From Komagataeibacter xylinus (GTDB lineage: Bacteria; Pseudomonadota; Alphaproteobacteria; Acetobacterales; Acetobacteraceae): DNA of 64,000 nucleotides. This document shows, in pieces, positions 20,344-27,923 of this stretch. Position 1 is the stretch's first letter, and every line of letters begins with the position of its first letter. Made by a program: the position numbers and the translations under genes. The notes beneath the pieces are model-generated. The model was not told the origin of the DNA. It did no database searches and saw only the letters and a list, made by a program, of their open reading frames with translations. The DNA lies in NCBI RefSeq assembly GCF_031081985.1, contig NZ_JARWSK010000010.1, forward strand, positions 62,001-126,000. The letters are read 5' to 3'.

Positions 20344-20672
20344 TTGCGAAACGGGCGGTCGAGCTCCGCCTGAGCAAAATAAGCCGAGGCCTTCTTAAGG
20401 ATCTCATTAGCCTGACGCAGTTCACGGACCCCACGATCCAGCGCCTTGATCCGTGCTGTCTCGGCCGTGGTCGGTCCCGGTTGCGCCCCAGCGTCCCGTC
20501 GGGCCTGCTTCCACCAGTCGTGCAGGCTGTCGCCCGAGCATCCAGGTTTGCCACCAATCTCGCGACAGGTCGCCTATAGGCTTGGGTAATCCGACCGCCG
20601 CTCATCCAGAAGGCGCACGGCACGTTCACGTAACTCAGGCGAATAACGTGATGTTTTCTTCTTCTCTATCAT
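20340..20672 (-). pseudogene. IS3-family transposase OrfA with an in-frame stop
   Basis: A 110-codon helix-turn-helix frame: MIEKKKTSRYSPELRERAVR, then DERRSDYPSL, a TAG at 20574-20576, then ATCREIGGKPGCSGDSLHDW and a leucine-zipper-like RELRQANEILKKASAYFAQA. The stop falls where IS3 OrfA proteins usually read 'W' in a 'YPS.WA' motif. It ends in ATGA shared with the OrfB start. Confidence 0.85.
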
Positions 20673-20696
20673 AGGGCTCATCCTTCAAGAGTTTTA

Positions 20697-20722
20697 CTCT
20701 CCGGTAAACCCGGGGCAGTTCA
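20697..20722. repeat. Right terminal inverted repeat of the IS3-family element
   Basis: Twenty-six bases inverse to 19397-19422 with a single mismatch. It lies 25 bases upstream of the OrfA start, the usual promoter side of such elements. Confidence 0.9.
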
Positions 20723-20798
20723 TCACGCTGTCTTTTCTCTTTGATCCGCCCTGACGTGCTGCAGTTGAAGCGCTCTGAAGGCAGGGGTCAAGACAGGC

Positions 20799-22009
20799 TC
20801 AGAATCTCGATCTTCCTGGGTGCCGGGCCTTTATGCTGGCTTCGTCGATATAGGTCTCGACGACCTGAAGGCTTTTGTGCCGCGAGAAGCGCTTCAGTTC
20901 CAGAAGATCATACCCGTCCTTTGCTCCCGTGGTGATGGCGCCACGACGCAGGCTGTGTCCGCCAAAGTCCCCCTCAAGGTGGGTGTCACCGCATCGCTTG
21001 CGGATGAGGTCCGTGACCGCCCGGTCCGACAGGGCGTGCGGCCCGATCCTGGGCGGGGCTCCGACGGGAGTGGCGCCCGCCCTGCGGTCCCGAGCGGACC
21101 AGATGCGCCGGAAGATCGGACCGTCCGTGATCCCGGCCTGCCGGAGCCAGGCCTCATACGCCAGAATGGGGCAGTTCCGGGTCAGGCCCGCGGAATGCCG
21201 ATCAGCGCGCCCTTGCGCTGGGGATCTCCCTTGGACCGGCCCAGCCGGATCTGCATGCCATCCTCGTCCACCGTAAGGTCGTCCACCTTCAGTGCAGCAA
21301 GCTCGGAGCGCCGGAAAGCGCCGGCAAAGCCGAGCAGAAGAATGGCCCGGTCCCGCGCGCCGACCAGATCGTGGAGACTGATGGCCTCGACGACCCGGAC
21401 CAGCCTGTCCCAGGTGAGCGCGGTTTTCTGGCGGGGCAGGGTCTCCTTTGTCTCCCGACGGATGCCGGCCAGCGTTGCGGTCACCATCGGGTGAGCGGTG
21501 GGTACGGTAATCTGCGCCAGATGGTGCAGGTAGCGCAGGGCGGCACGATGCAGGTCGATGGTGCTGGTCCTGCGGCCCTGAAGCGCCATGTCGGCTAAAT
21601 AGGCGGCAACATCCTCGCTGCTGGGCGGCAGGGCGGGCAGGGCATGACCGGCAGCCCAGCGACACCAGGACCGCACGGCGGTGCGATAGGTGCGCAGTGT
21701 GTTTTCGGCCTTGCTGCGGTGCATATAGGCATCGGCCGCCTGACGGGCCGTAGCCAGGCGGCCATCATGTTCGGGTACGGGTTGTGCCGAGACGACGGAA
21801 AACCATTGCGCGACGGCGGCGGCTGGCTGGCCGACGGGCGCAGGGGGCGCCGCGTCTGCCGTCCCGGAACAGGAGCCTACGGGCTGGAGTGGCCGGAACC
21901 AGGCCAGGAAACAGGGTGTGCCATCATCGATTTCCAGCCCGACGGCCATCAAACCCTGATGGGATATCGGCCACATGGTCCTGAGCCATCTGCTGGGCGG
22001 CGGATGCAT
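20799..22009 (-). pseudogene. Tyrosine recombinase/integrase with one frameshift
   Basis: Two frames together make one tyrosine recombinase. The N-terminal part (21182-22009) carries the SAM-like core-binding domain (KAENTLRTYRTAVRSWCRWA) and the first catalytic Arg (GFAGAFRRSELAALKVDD). The C-terminal part, in another frame, carries NCPILAYEAWL, the HxxR box GGHSLRRGAITTGAKDG and the nucleophile in LQVVETYIDEA. All catalytic residues survive. The break is near 21182-21195, where GCGGGCC would read through if one more G were present (IPRGLTRNCP). Frameshift or sequencing error cannot be separated here. True start uncertain (ATG at 21952 or upstream). Neighbouring IS debris suggests an island. 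Confidence 0.85.
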
Positions 22010-22513
22010 ACGGCACGTCCTGGGCGAGGGGGGTATCCGGGGAATAGCTACCGTCGGGCAATTTGATGCCCGCCAGAAGCAGGGGCAGGGGCGGGGTGAA
22101 ACGCGCGGTCGAGAGGATTTCGCGCCAACGCGCCGGATCCTGTGTTTCGGCCAGACGCTGTCGTGTCAGTTGGTCAACGCGGGCGTGCAGCGCGGCCTGC
22201 GCCCGCCTGCTGGAGCCGAGGATCTGGACGTCGCTCAGCAGGGCAGGTAGACAGACATGGGGAAAAGGCTCTGGAGTAGGTGCATTGCAGGATTTTTGCT
22301 GGAAAGCCTCATTAATGGGAATAGGAATCCTATTTTATTAATCGCCTATTTTAATACGTTAATTACGAGAATATCTTTAATTGAGATGAAAAAATATCCT
22401 TAATTATGCGAAGGAATGATTTCAGGATTTTCAGAACTGAGACTACTTCCGTAACATTTCAATCATCAAGAAAATTACCAATCGTTCTAAAAAGCTGACA
22501 CGTCGTGGTTCAA
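22010..22513. other. Non-coding stretch upstream of the recombinase
   Basis: About 500 bases without a convincing gene. On the minus strand 22010-22330 is open and reads LPALLSDVQILGSSRRAQAA onwards into the recombinase start in another frame, but it has no ATG or good ribosome site and no family I recognise. Bases 22310-22500 are strongly A+T-rich, unlike the surroundings, and show no gene. Confidence 0.45.
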
Positions 22514-23122
22514 TCAATCGCTGCAGCCCATACCATCCAGCAACACGTCCAGCGCGGCCGGGACTGGTGCTGGCCCGACCTTCTCCTCAAGCAACTGGTT
22601 ACTGATCGCCAGCATGGCCAGGCCATGCACCTGTGCCCAGCTTGCCGTTGCCAAAGCACTGACGGCAACCGGCCGGAAGTTGCCGTCGCGCTGTCCCCTT
22701 TCCAGAAGCCCCAGAAGAATGCCAAAGGTCTTCATGGCCGCATCATGTAGCGGCGGATCTATTGTCTTGTCGGCATCGGAACTGAACATCAGACGATAAA
22801 GGCCGGGATTTTGGCAGGCGAACCTGATACAGGCCTGCGCCGCCGCCATGAATTGCGCGCGCGTGGACGGCAGCCCCAGAGACATGGCCTCTATCAGGCT
22901 CTCCCCAAGCCTGATGAAGCCGATCCGGGCCAGTTCGCGTAACAACATCTCACAATCACGGAAATGCTTGTAGGGTGCTGCGTGACTGACACCTGTGCGC
23001 CGCGCCACTTCCCGCAGGGTGAAGGTCCAGTTCTGGTCTGCCGCCAGCATGTCCAGCGCCGTGTCGATCAGGGCGCGGCGCAGGTCACCGTGATGGTAGG
23101 GGCGGTCCTTTGTTTTACTCAT
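22514..23122 (-). CDS. TetR/AcrR family regulator
   Basis: A 202-residue repressor. The N-terminal helix-turn-helix runs about residues 10-60 (HGDLRRALIDTALDML, FTLREVARRTGVSHAAPYKH). The C-terminal half (ARIGFIRLGESLIEAMSLGL, FACQNPGLYRLMFSSD) resembles the WHG/TetR_C_13 ligand domain. It is divergent from the aldehyde dehydrogenase gene, with 100 bases between starts holding two inverted 21-base repeats. It most likely represses that pair of genes and itself, inferred from layout. Confidence 0.9.
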   Translation of the reverse strand: MSKTKDRPYHHGDLRRALIDTALDMLAADQNWTFTLREVARRTGVSHAAPYKHFRDCEMLLRELARIGFIRLGESLIEAMSLGLPSTRAQFMAAAQACIRFACQNPGLYRLMFSSDADKTIDPPLHDAAMKTFGILLGLLERGQRDGNFRPVAVSALATASWAQVHGLAMLAISNQLLEEKVGPAPVPAALDVLLDGMGCSD

Positions 23123-23131
23123 TCGTGAGGT

Positions 23132-23214
23132 CCATGTTTACACAAGAAACTTTTATTGACACCAGATCGTCATGCTCCATACCTTGCCCGCATAAGTTTC
23201 TCCTGTAAACATGG
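23132..23214. promoter_or_regulatory. Divergent promoter with paired 21-base inverted repeats
   Basis: Bases 23132-23152 and 23194-23214 are inverse copies matching at 19 of 21 positions, each with core GTTTACA then AGAAAC. Between them lies TTGACA (23156-23161) with a weak -10 near 23179-23184, reading toward the dehydrogenase. One repeat overlaps the ribosome-binding region of the dehydrogenase gene, the other the leader of the TetR gene. The symmetry suggests two operators for the adjacent TetR repressor. Confidence 0.65.
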
Positions 23215-23222
23215 AGGACACG

Positions 23223-24629
23223 ATGTCCGATGTTACGCCTGCTGACCTGAACCGTATTCTCGACCGCCAGCGTGCCGCGTTCATGAATGCCGGACCACCC
23301 GACCTGAAACAGCGCCGGACCGATCTGCGCCGCCTCAAGGCCGAAATCCTGAAGCGGCGCACCGAGATCGTGCGTGCCCTGAAAACGGATTTCGGCCAGC
23401 GGTCGGAGCGCGAAAGCGCCATCGTGGAACTGATCCCGCTGGTGCAGTCGATCAATTACATGATCGCGCATCTGGGGTGCTGGATGAAACCGCAGCGCCG
23501 CCACGTCTCGGCCTATTTCAAATGCGGTCGTGCCTGGGTGGTCCGGCAGCCGGTGGGTGTGGTGGGCATTATCGCGCCGTGGAATTATCCGGTCTCGCTT
23601 GCCCTTGTGCCGCTGGCGACAGCAATTGCCGCTGGTAACCGGGCCATGCTCAAACCATCGGAATTCACACCGGCCACATCGGCTGTGATCGGCCAGATCG
23701 TTCAGTCCATCTTTCCGCCAGAACAGGTTTCTGTCGTGACCGGCAATGGCGAATTGGGCGCCGCGTTCTCGGCCCTGCCGTTTGATCATATCCTGTTCAC
23801 CGGCAGTACGGCGGTTGGCAAGAAGGTTGCCGAGGCGGCGGCGCGCAATCTGACACCGGTGACGCTCGAACTCGGCGGCAAGTCGCCCGTAGTGATCGCG
23901 CCCGGCTTTGCCATGCAGCGGGTGGCAGATCGCGTGGCGTTCGGCAAGCTGACCAATGGCGGGCAGACCTGCATCGCGCCGGATTACGTGCTGGTGCATG
24001 AAGACGATAGAGACGCTTTTGCCGCAGCCTATCAGGACGCTGTGAAAAAGCTGCATCCGGGCGGTTATGTGGGGTCGCCTGATTATACGGCCATTCTCAA
24101 CACGCATCATTACGGACGGCTGAGCGGTCTGATCGATAATGCCGCAGCACAGGGCGCGCAGGTGATCCGGCTGGGCAGTGATTCGACTACGGATCATGTC
24201 CTGGCCCCCGTGCTGCTGCTCAATGTCACGCCCCAGATGGCGGTCATGCAGGAGGAGATTTTCGGTCCCGTCCTGCCCGTGCTGACCTACCGCACACTGG
24301 ACGAAGCAATTGCCTTCATCAACGCGCGGCCTCGCCCCCTGGCCCTGTATTATTTTGGCGACAATCGCGTTGAACGCGACAGGGTGTTGAAGAACACGGT
24401 TTCAGGAAACGTGACGATCAACGGCACATTGATGCATTATGTGCAGGACGACCTGCCATTTGGCGGCGTGGGGGATAGCGGCATCGGAGCATATCACGGC
24501 AAGGAAGGTTTCATCGCGCTCACGCATGCCCGTGGCGTGTACCGACAGGGGCGTTTCAATGCGGCAACGCTGCTTAAGCCACCCTTCGGCAAATTCACCG
24601 ACGCCATCACCAATCTGATCCTGCGATGA
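23223..24629 (+). CDS. Coniferyl-aldehyde-type aldehyde dehydrogenase
   Basis: A 468-residue NAD(P)-dependent aldehyde dehydrogenase, closest by pattern to coniferyl aldehyde dehydrogenases and other short class-3-like enzymes. Seen: the substrate-side motif VGVVGIIAPWNYPVSLALVP, cofactor loop ILFTGSTAVGKKV, general-base Glu in VTLELGGKSPVV, and nucleophile Cys in NGGQTCIAPDYVLV. The hydrophobic end RPLALYYFGDN and DLPFGGVGDSGIGAYHGKEG are class-3 features. Start 23223 follows GGAGG; the ATG at 23211 overlaps that site. It overlaps the next gene by four bases and is divergent from a TetR gene. Exact aldehyde unknown. Confidence 0.9.
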   Translation: MSDVTPADLNRILDRQRAAFMNAGPPDLKQRRTDLRRLKAEILKRRTEIVRALKTDFGQRSERESAIVELIPLVQSINYMIAHLGCWMKPQRRHVSAYFKCGRAWVVRQPVGVVGIIAPWNYPVSLALVPLATAIAAGNRAMLKPSEFTPATSAVIGQIVQSIFPPEQVSVVTGNGELGAAFSALPFDHILFTGSTAVGKKVAEAAARNLTPVTLELGGKSPVVIAPGFAMQRVADRVAFGKLTNGGQTCIAPDYVLVHEDDRDAFAAAYQDAVKKLHPGGYVGSPDYTAILNTHHYGRLSGLIDNAAAQGAQVIRLGSDSTTDHVLAPVLLLNVTPQMAVMQEEIFGPVLPVLTYRTLDEAIAFINARPRPLALYYFGDNRVERDRVLKNTVSGNVTINGTLMHYVQDDLPFGGVGDSGIGAYHGKEGFIALTHARGVYRQGRFNAATLLKPPFGKFTDAITNLILR

Positions 24630-25297
24630 CGACGCGCATTCTGCTCATCGGGGGCACCGGTCTCATCGGGCATTCTATCGATGCGGACCTTGCCACGCGG
24701 CTCGATACCCTCGTCACCAGCCTGACGCGTCGGCAATCATCCGGCTCTGATCATGTCATTGACTTCGAACGTCTATGCACGGCGCCCGAGGTGACGTTAC
24801 GGACCGTGGCCCCAACAGGTGCTGACGTGGCGATTTCCTGCCTGGGCACGACAATTCGTGCCGCAGGATCGCAGGCGGCCATGTTCCGCGTGGATCACGA
24901 TTACGTCCTCGCTTTTGCCAGGGGCGCGCATGCGCTTGGCGTGCGTCAGTTCATTCTCGTATCTTCAGTGGGGGCGGGTGGTCCCGGTTTTTACCTCAGG
25001 ACCAAGGACGCGGTCGAACGCGACATCAGGGCACTGGGTTTCAGCCGTGTCGATATCCTACGCCCCGGCATGCTGCTGGGTCACCGTGCGGTGGCACGAC
25101 CGATGGAGGCGGTTGGTCAACGACTGGCCGTGGCGCTGTCGCCGCTTATGGTTGGCAGGCTTTCCAGATATGGTGGCATTGACGCGAAAACCGTTGCGAA
25201 GGCGAGTGCCAGACTTGTGGGGCAGGCGGGTGATGGATGCCGGACATATGACAACGCGGACCTGCGCCGCATCGCCAGTCAGACTGCAAGCCGATGA
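24626..25297 (+). CDS. NAD(P)-binding SDR-like oxidoreductase
   Basis: A 223-residue Rossmann-fold protein of the atypical SDR/NAD(P)H-binding group. The dinucleotide loop is RILLIGGTGLIGHSI; VAISCLGTTIRAAGSQ and FILVSSVGAGGPG follow, with the acid-adjacent YLRTKDAVERDIRALGFSRV and DILRPGMLLGHR usual for the HTATIP2/NmrA-like group. It starts within the dehydrogenase stop (ATGA), so the two form an operon. Its substrate is not evident; it may act on the same aldehyde route. Confidence 0.85.
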   Translation: MTTRILLIGGTGLIGHSIDADLATRLDTLVTSLTRRQSSGSDHVIDFERLCTAPEVTLRTVAPTGADVAISCLGTTIRAAGSQAAMFRVDHDYVLAFARGAHALGVRQFILVSSVGAGGPGFYLRTKDAVERDIRALGFSRVDILRPGMLLGHRAVARPMEAVGQRLAVALSPLMVGRLSRYGGIDAKTVAKASARLVGQAGDGCRTYDNADLRRIASQTASR

Positions 25298-25327
25298 GGG
25301 TGCCCGGTTCGGAACAGCCGGCCCGGA

Positions 25328-25963
25328 TTATGATTCTTTGGCCAGTCGTATCAGGTACGCTTCGAACATATCGGCCATGGCATCGGCATAGGCTACAATT
25401 TTCGCGTCGCTTCGGGGTGTTTCCGAAAATGCCTTGCCGACCGCACCAAAAGTCTTTTTGATGAGGTCCCCAGCTATATCGCGCGTGACATCCGAAGTGT
25501 CGGGGAGAACCTCGCACATGAAGCGTCGGATGATGTCATCCGCGGCCTGCCGCACTTCGACGGCTTCTGGTGCATCCCGATAGAGGGGAGCGGCATCGTT
25601 GAGTGCCACACGTACTGAGGCTTCGGTGCATTCCGAACGGATGAAGGCGTGGGCCAGCGTGCGCAAACGCGCCAGCGGTGGTTTACTGGCATCGTCAAGC
25701 GTATTGTGCAACATTGCAGTCGTCTCCCGCCATTCGTCGGTCTGGAGCTGGAACAGGATGGCGGCCTTGTTGGGGAAATATTGGTAAAGCGAGCCGATGC
25801 TCACGCCGGCTTTCTCCGCCACACGCGCCGTGGTGAAACGCGTGGCGCCTTCCTTGGCCAGAACACGAACAGCTGCTTCCAGAATCGTGGCGACAAGTGC
25901 CGCCGAACGCACCTGGCTAGGCTGTTTGCGGACGGAAATCCTTGGATTGCGACGATCGGTCAT
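25328..25963 (-). CDS. TetR/AcrR family regulator
   Basis: A 211-residue TetR protein. The DNA-binding domain includes LVATILEAAVRVLAKEGATR and FTTARVAEKAGVSIGSLYQY; the tail is a TetR_C-like domain. The start at 25963 (MTDRRNPRISVRKQPSQVRS) has CCGGAAC upstream; the frame to 26002 is less likely. It is divergent from the broken O-methyltransferase gene (start 26070), its probable target, and convergent with the SDR gene. Confidence 0.9.
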   Translation of the reverse strand: MTDRRNPRISVRKQPSQVRSAALVATILEAAVRVLAKEGATRFTTARVAEKAGVSIGSLYQYFPNKAAILFQLQTDEWRETTAMLHNTLDDASKPPLARLRTLAHAFIRSECTEASVRVALNDAAPLYRDAPEAVEVRQAADDIIRRFMCEVLPDTSDVTRDIAGDLIKKTFGAVGKAFSETPRSDAKIVAYADAMADMFEAYLIRLAKES

Positions 25964-26069
25964 GTGTTCCGGGGAATGCGAATAGGAAACGCGATGAATC
26001 AATCGTATTTTCGCGGGGTGCGCAAGGTGAAGTGCCGCAGCAATCCCGTTACTGAACAGAGATCACATC

Positions 26070-26742
26070 ATGACCCCTGATAAAGCTCCCACCCTGATCA
26101 GCGTACCAGTCGCTCCGCTGCTCGACCGGCTGTTCGCCGAGGCGGATGCCGCCACGAGCCCTGCCGTCTCCAATCTGGCTCCAGAAGAATTGCAGCGTCT
26201 GGTCGGCAGCCGGGCTGATTATGTGCAATTCTATGGCCTCGCAAAAGACCTGTGGCTTCCCGTCTCACGCGAAACAGGCCCGCTTCTTTACATGCTGGCC
26301 CGCGCCATGCGGGCGCAGCACATTGTGGAATTCGGAACATCCTTCGGGATTTCGACAATCCATCTTGCCGCTGCCCTGCGCGACAATGGAGGTGGCAGGC
26401 TGATTACCACCGAGTTTGAACCTTCCAAGATCGTCCGTGCGCGGCAAGCATGTTGAAGAAGCTGGACTGGACGATTTTGTGGAAATACGCGAGGGGGATG
26501 CCCTGACCACGCTCGCCGCCAATCTGCCCGAAACCATCGACTTTGTACTGCTCGATGGTGCCAAGCCACTTTATCTCGACATTCTTGCGTTGCTGGAAAG
26601 TAGGCTGCGACCCGGCGCGATGATTGTCGCGGATAATGCCGATTACAGTCCAGACTATCTGGCGCGGGTGCGGGCTCCAGAATCTGGTTACCTGTCCCTG
26701 CCGTTTGACGGGGATGTGGAACTGTCTATGAAACTTGGTTGA
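26070..26742 (+). pseudogene. SAM-dependent O-methyltransferase with one frameshift
   Basis: Two frames make one class I methyltransferase of the caffeoyl-CoA/catechol O-methyltransferase group. The first (26070-26456) has IVEFGTSFGISTIHLAAALR, the SAM-binding motif, and ends after EFEPSKIVRAR. The second continues KHVEEAGLDDFVEIREGDAL, IDFVLLDGAKPLYLDILALL and PGAMIVADNADY to 26742. Near 26445, GCGCGGCAAG would be in frame if one G were removed. Everything else of the about 223-residue protein is present, so this is a recent break or a sequence error. It is divergent from a TetR gene. Confidence 0.85.
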
Positions 26743-27055
26743 ATGCCGCGATTTGAGCGGGGCGGAGCTTATTGCCCATAAGCGAGAACCATGATCGCTT
26801 ACGGGCAAGGGGGCTGCAAGCGCCCTAAGCGGCCGCCGTGGAGGTGTCAGGTAGCAGACTGGTGAAAAACCCCCAGATAAGCTTGATGAAGCAAACAGAC
26901 AATCAGTCAGGTGGCAAACGCCTCATCCGGGACTTGCAGGGCTACGATCGGCTGTCCTGAAAGCGACCGTGGATTACCCAGCGTGCGTAGCAAGAATGCT
27001 CTCATTCGAAATCTGGTAATATAGATGCATAAACCGCAGGGATCAGGCTCTCGGC
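26743..27055. other. Spacer with a 13-base hairpin
   Basis: No gene is seen. An inverted repeat pairs 26772-26784 with 26796-26808 (13 bases, one mismatch, core TTGCCC..AAGCG) around an 11-base loop. It is followed by G-rich DNA rather than a T-run, so it is not a typical intrinsic terminator; it may be a repetitive extragenic palindrome or an IS edge. The right part leads into IS5-type debris. Confidence 0.45.
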
Positions 27056-27569
27056 ATGGTCTTTCTCGATGGCACGACGATCCGTGCCCATCACAAGGCA
27101 GCCGGAGCGGCTAAAAAAGGGGGCACAGAGAACGCCGAAAGGATCGTGAGGCTCCTGGCCGCTCACGTGGAGGATTTGGCACCAAGGTCTGCGTAGCTGC
27201 GGACAGTCATGGCAGGGCACTGTCCTTTACGCTGTCCCTGCTGGACAGGCGCACGAATTACCGTGTGCCTACGCCCTGCTTGACGCTCTGCCACACCCAC
27301 CAATCTATGTCGTCTGCGATCGCGGGTATGCTCCACATAAATTTCGTGAAGATCTTTGGAACCGCGGATCTCGTCCTGTCATCCTGCCAAGGAAGAATGA
27401 TCCAGAAGTCGCTTGTCCCAAATGGGCTTACAGACACCGGCACCTAGTCGAAAATCTGTGGGCAAGGCTCAAGGAGTGACGGGCTGTCGCGACCCGATAC
27501 GAAAAAACAGCCGCGTCCTTTCTCTCTGTCATCCTCATCGCGGCTACAGCAGACTATATCAAGGCCTAA
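27056..27569 (+). pseudogene. IS5-type transposase remnant
   Basis: Translating across frames gives MVFLDGTTIRAHHKAAGAAK, then GRSRGGFGTKVCVAADSHGR, GYAPHKFREDLWNR and HRHLVENLWARLKE, a TGA at 27477-27479, then RAVATRYEKTAASFLSVILI to TAA at 27567-27569. This is an IS5-superfamily transposase missing its N-terminal third, with at least two frameshifts and one stop where relatives read 'LK.WR'. One frameshift sits in GAAAGGATC, where an extra G would restore frame. No terminal repeats were found. Confidence 0.8.
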
Positions 27570-27848
27570 CAGGCCCTGGTTCGGGTGGAATATTTCGCTA
27601 TTTTGCGCCATTTCGTAACATCAGAATATCCCCGATAACAGGCGTTGCAGAACCTGCGACTGTGTCTTGCTCCGAGGGTGAAACACCTTAGTCAAAGGTT
27701 CCCATATCACTGATGTTTCGCCTGTGAAAATGCCGGTTCAGGCTCCTTCTGCAGTCTCTGTAACGTATGAGGGATTTCAAATTCCAACAAAAAAATTAGC
27801 ATTAAAAATAGTAAAGTCAAAGTTTTAAAAAATAAACATTTATAACCA

Positions 27849-27909
27849 TTGTATAACAAAAAAAATATAAAGTATAATACGGAAAATATATTATTCATAA
27901 ATAATATAT
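27849..27909 (+). promoter_or_regulatory. Predicted promoter and leader dyad of the TonB receptor gene
   Basis: TTGTAT (27849-27854) and a perfect TATAAT (27873-27878) are 18 bases apart, followed by a perfect 10-base inverted repeat with a 4-base loop (27886-27895 and 27900-27909) just before the AAGGGG ribosome site. The dyad may be an operator or a weak leader hairpin. The whole stretch from 27700 is very A+T-rich, so chance matches are easier here. Confidence 0.5.
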
Positions 27910-27923
27910 GAAGGGGATATCTG

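Larger units (their letters stand above)
19397..20722 (-). mobile_element. IS3-family insertion sequence, inactivated
   Basis: A 1,326-base element bounded by 26-base terminal inverted repeats (19397-19422 and 20697-20722) that differ at one base and begin TGAACTGCCC. It carries overlapping orfA and orfB on the minus strand, the OrfA stop and OrfB start sharing ATGA as in IS3 elements that make a frameshift fusion. OrfA has one and OrfB two in-frame stop codons, so this copy cannot make its own transposase. No matching 3-4 base target duplication is visible, suggesting rearrangement after insertion. It lies within an older IS3 remnant. Confidence 0.9.

Noticed and set aside
20723-22513. Attachment-site direct repeats around the tyrosine recombinase
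   Set aside because: No tRNA gene and no convincing direct repeat was found in the nearby sequence.
26772-26808. 13-base hairpin as an intrinsic terminator
   Set aside because: It is followed by a G-rich tract, not T; kept only as a structural observation.
19438-27569. Recoding of UGA as Trp or selenocysteine
   Set aside because: The in-frame stops occur only in IS remnants and include TAG; intact genes in the window use TGA as a normal stop.
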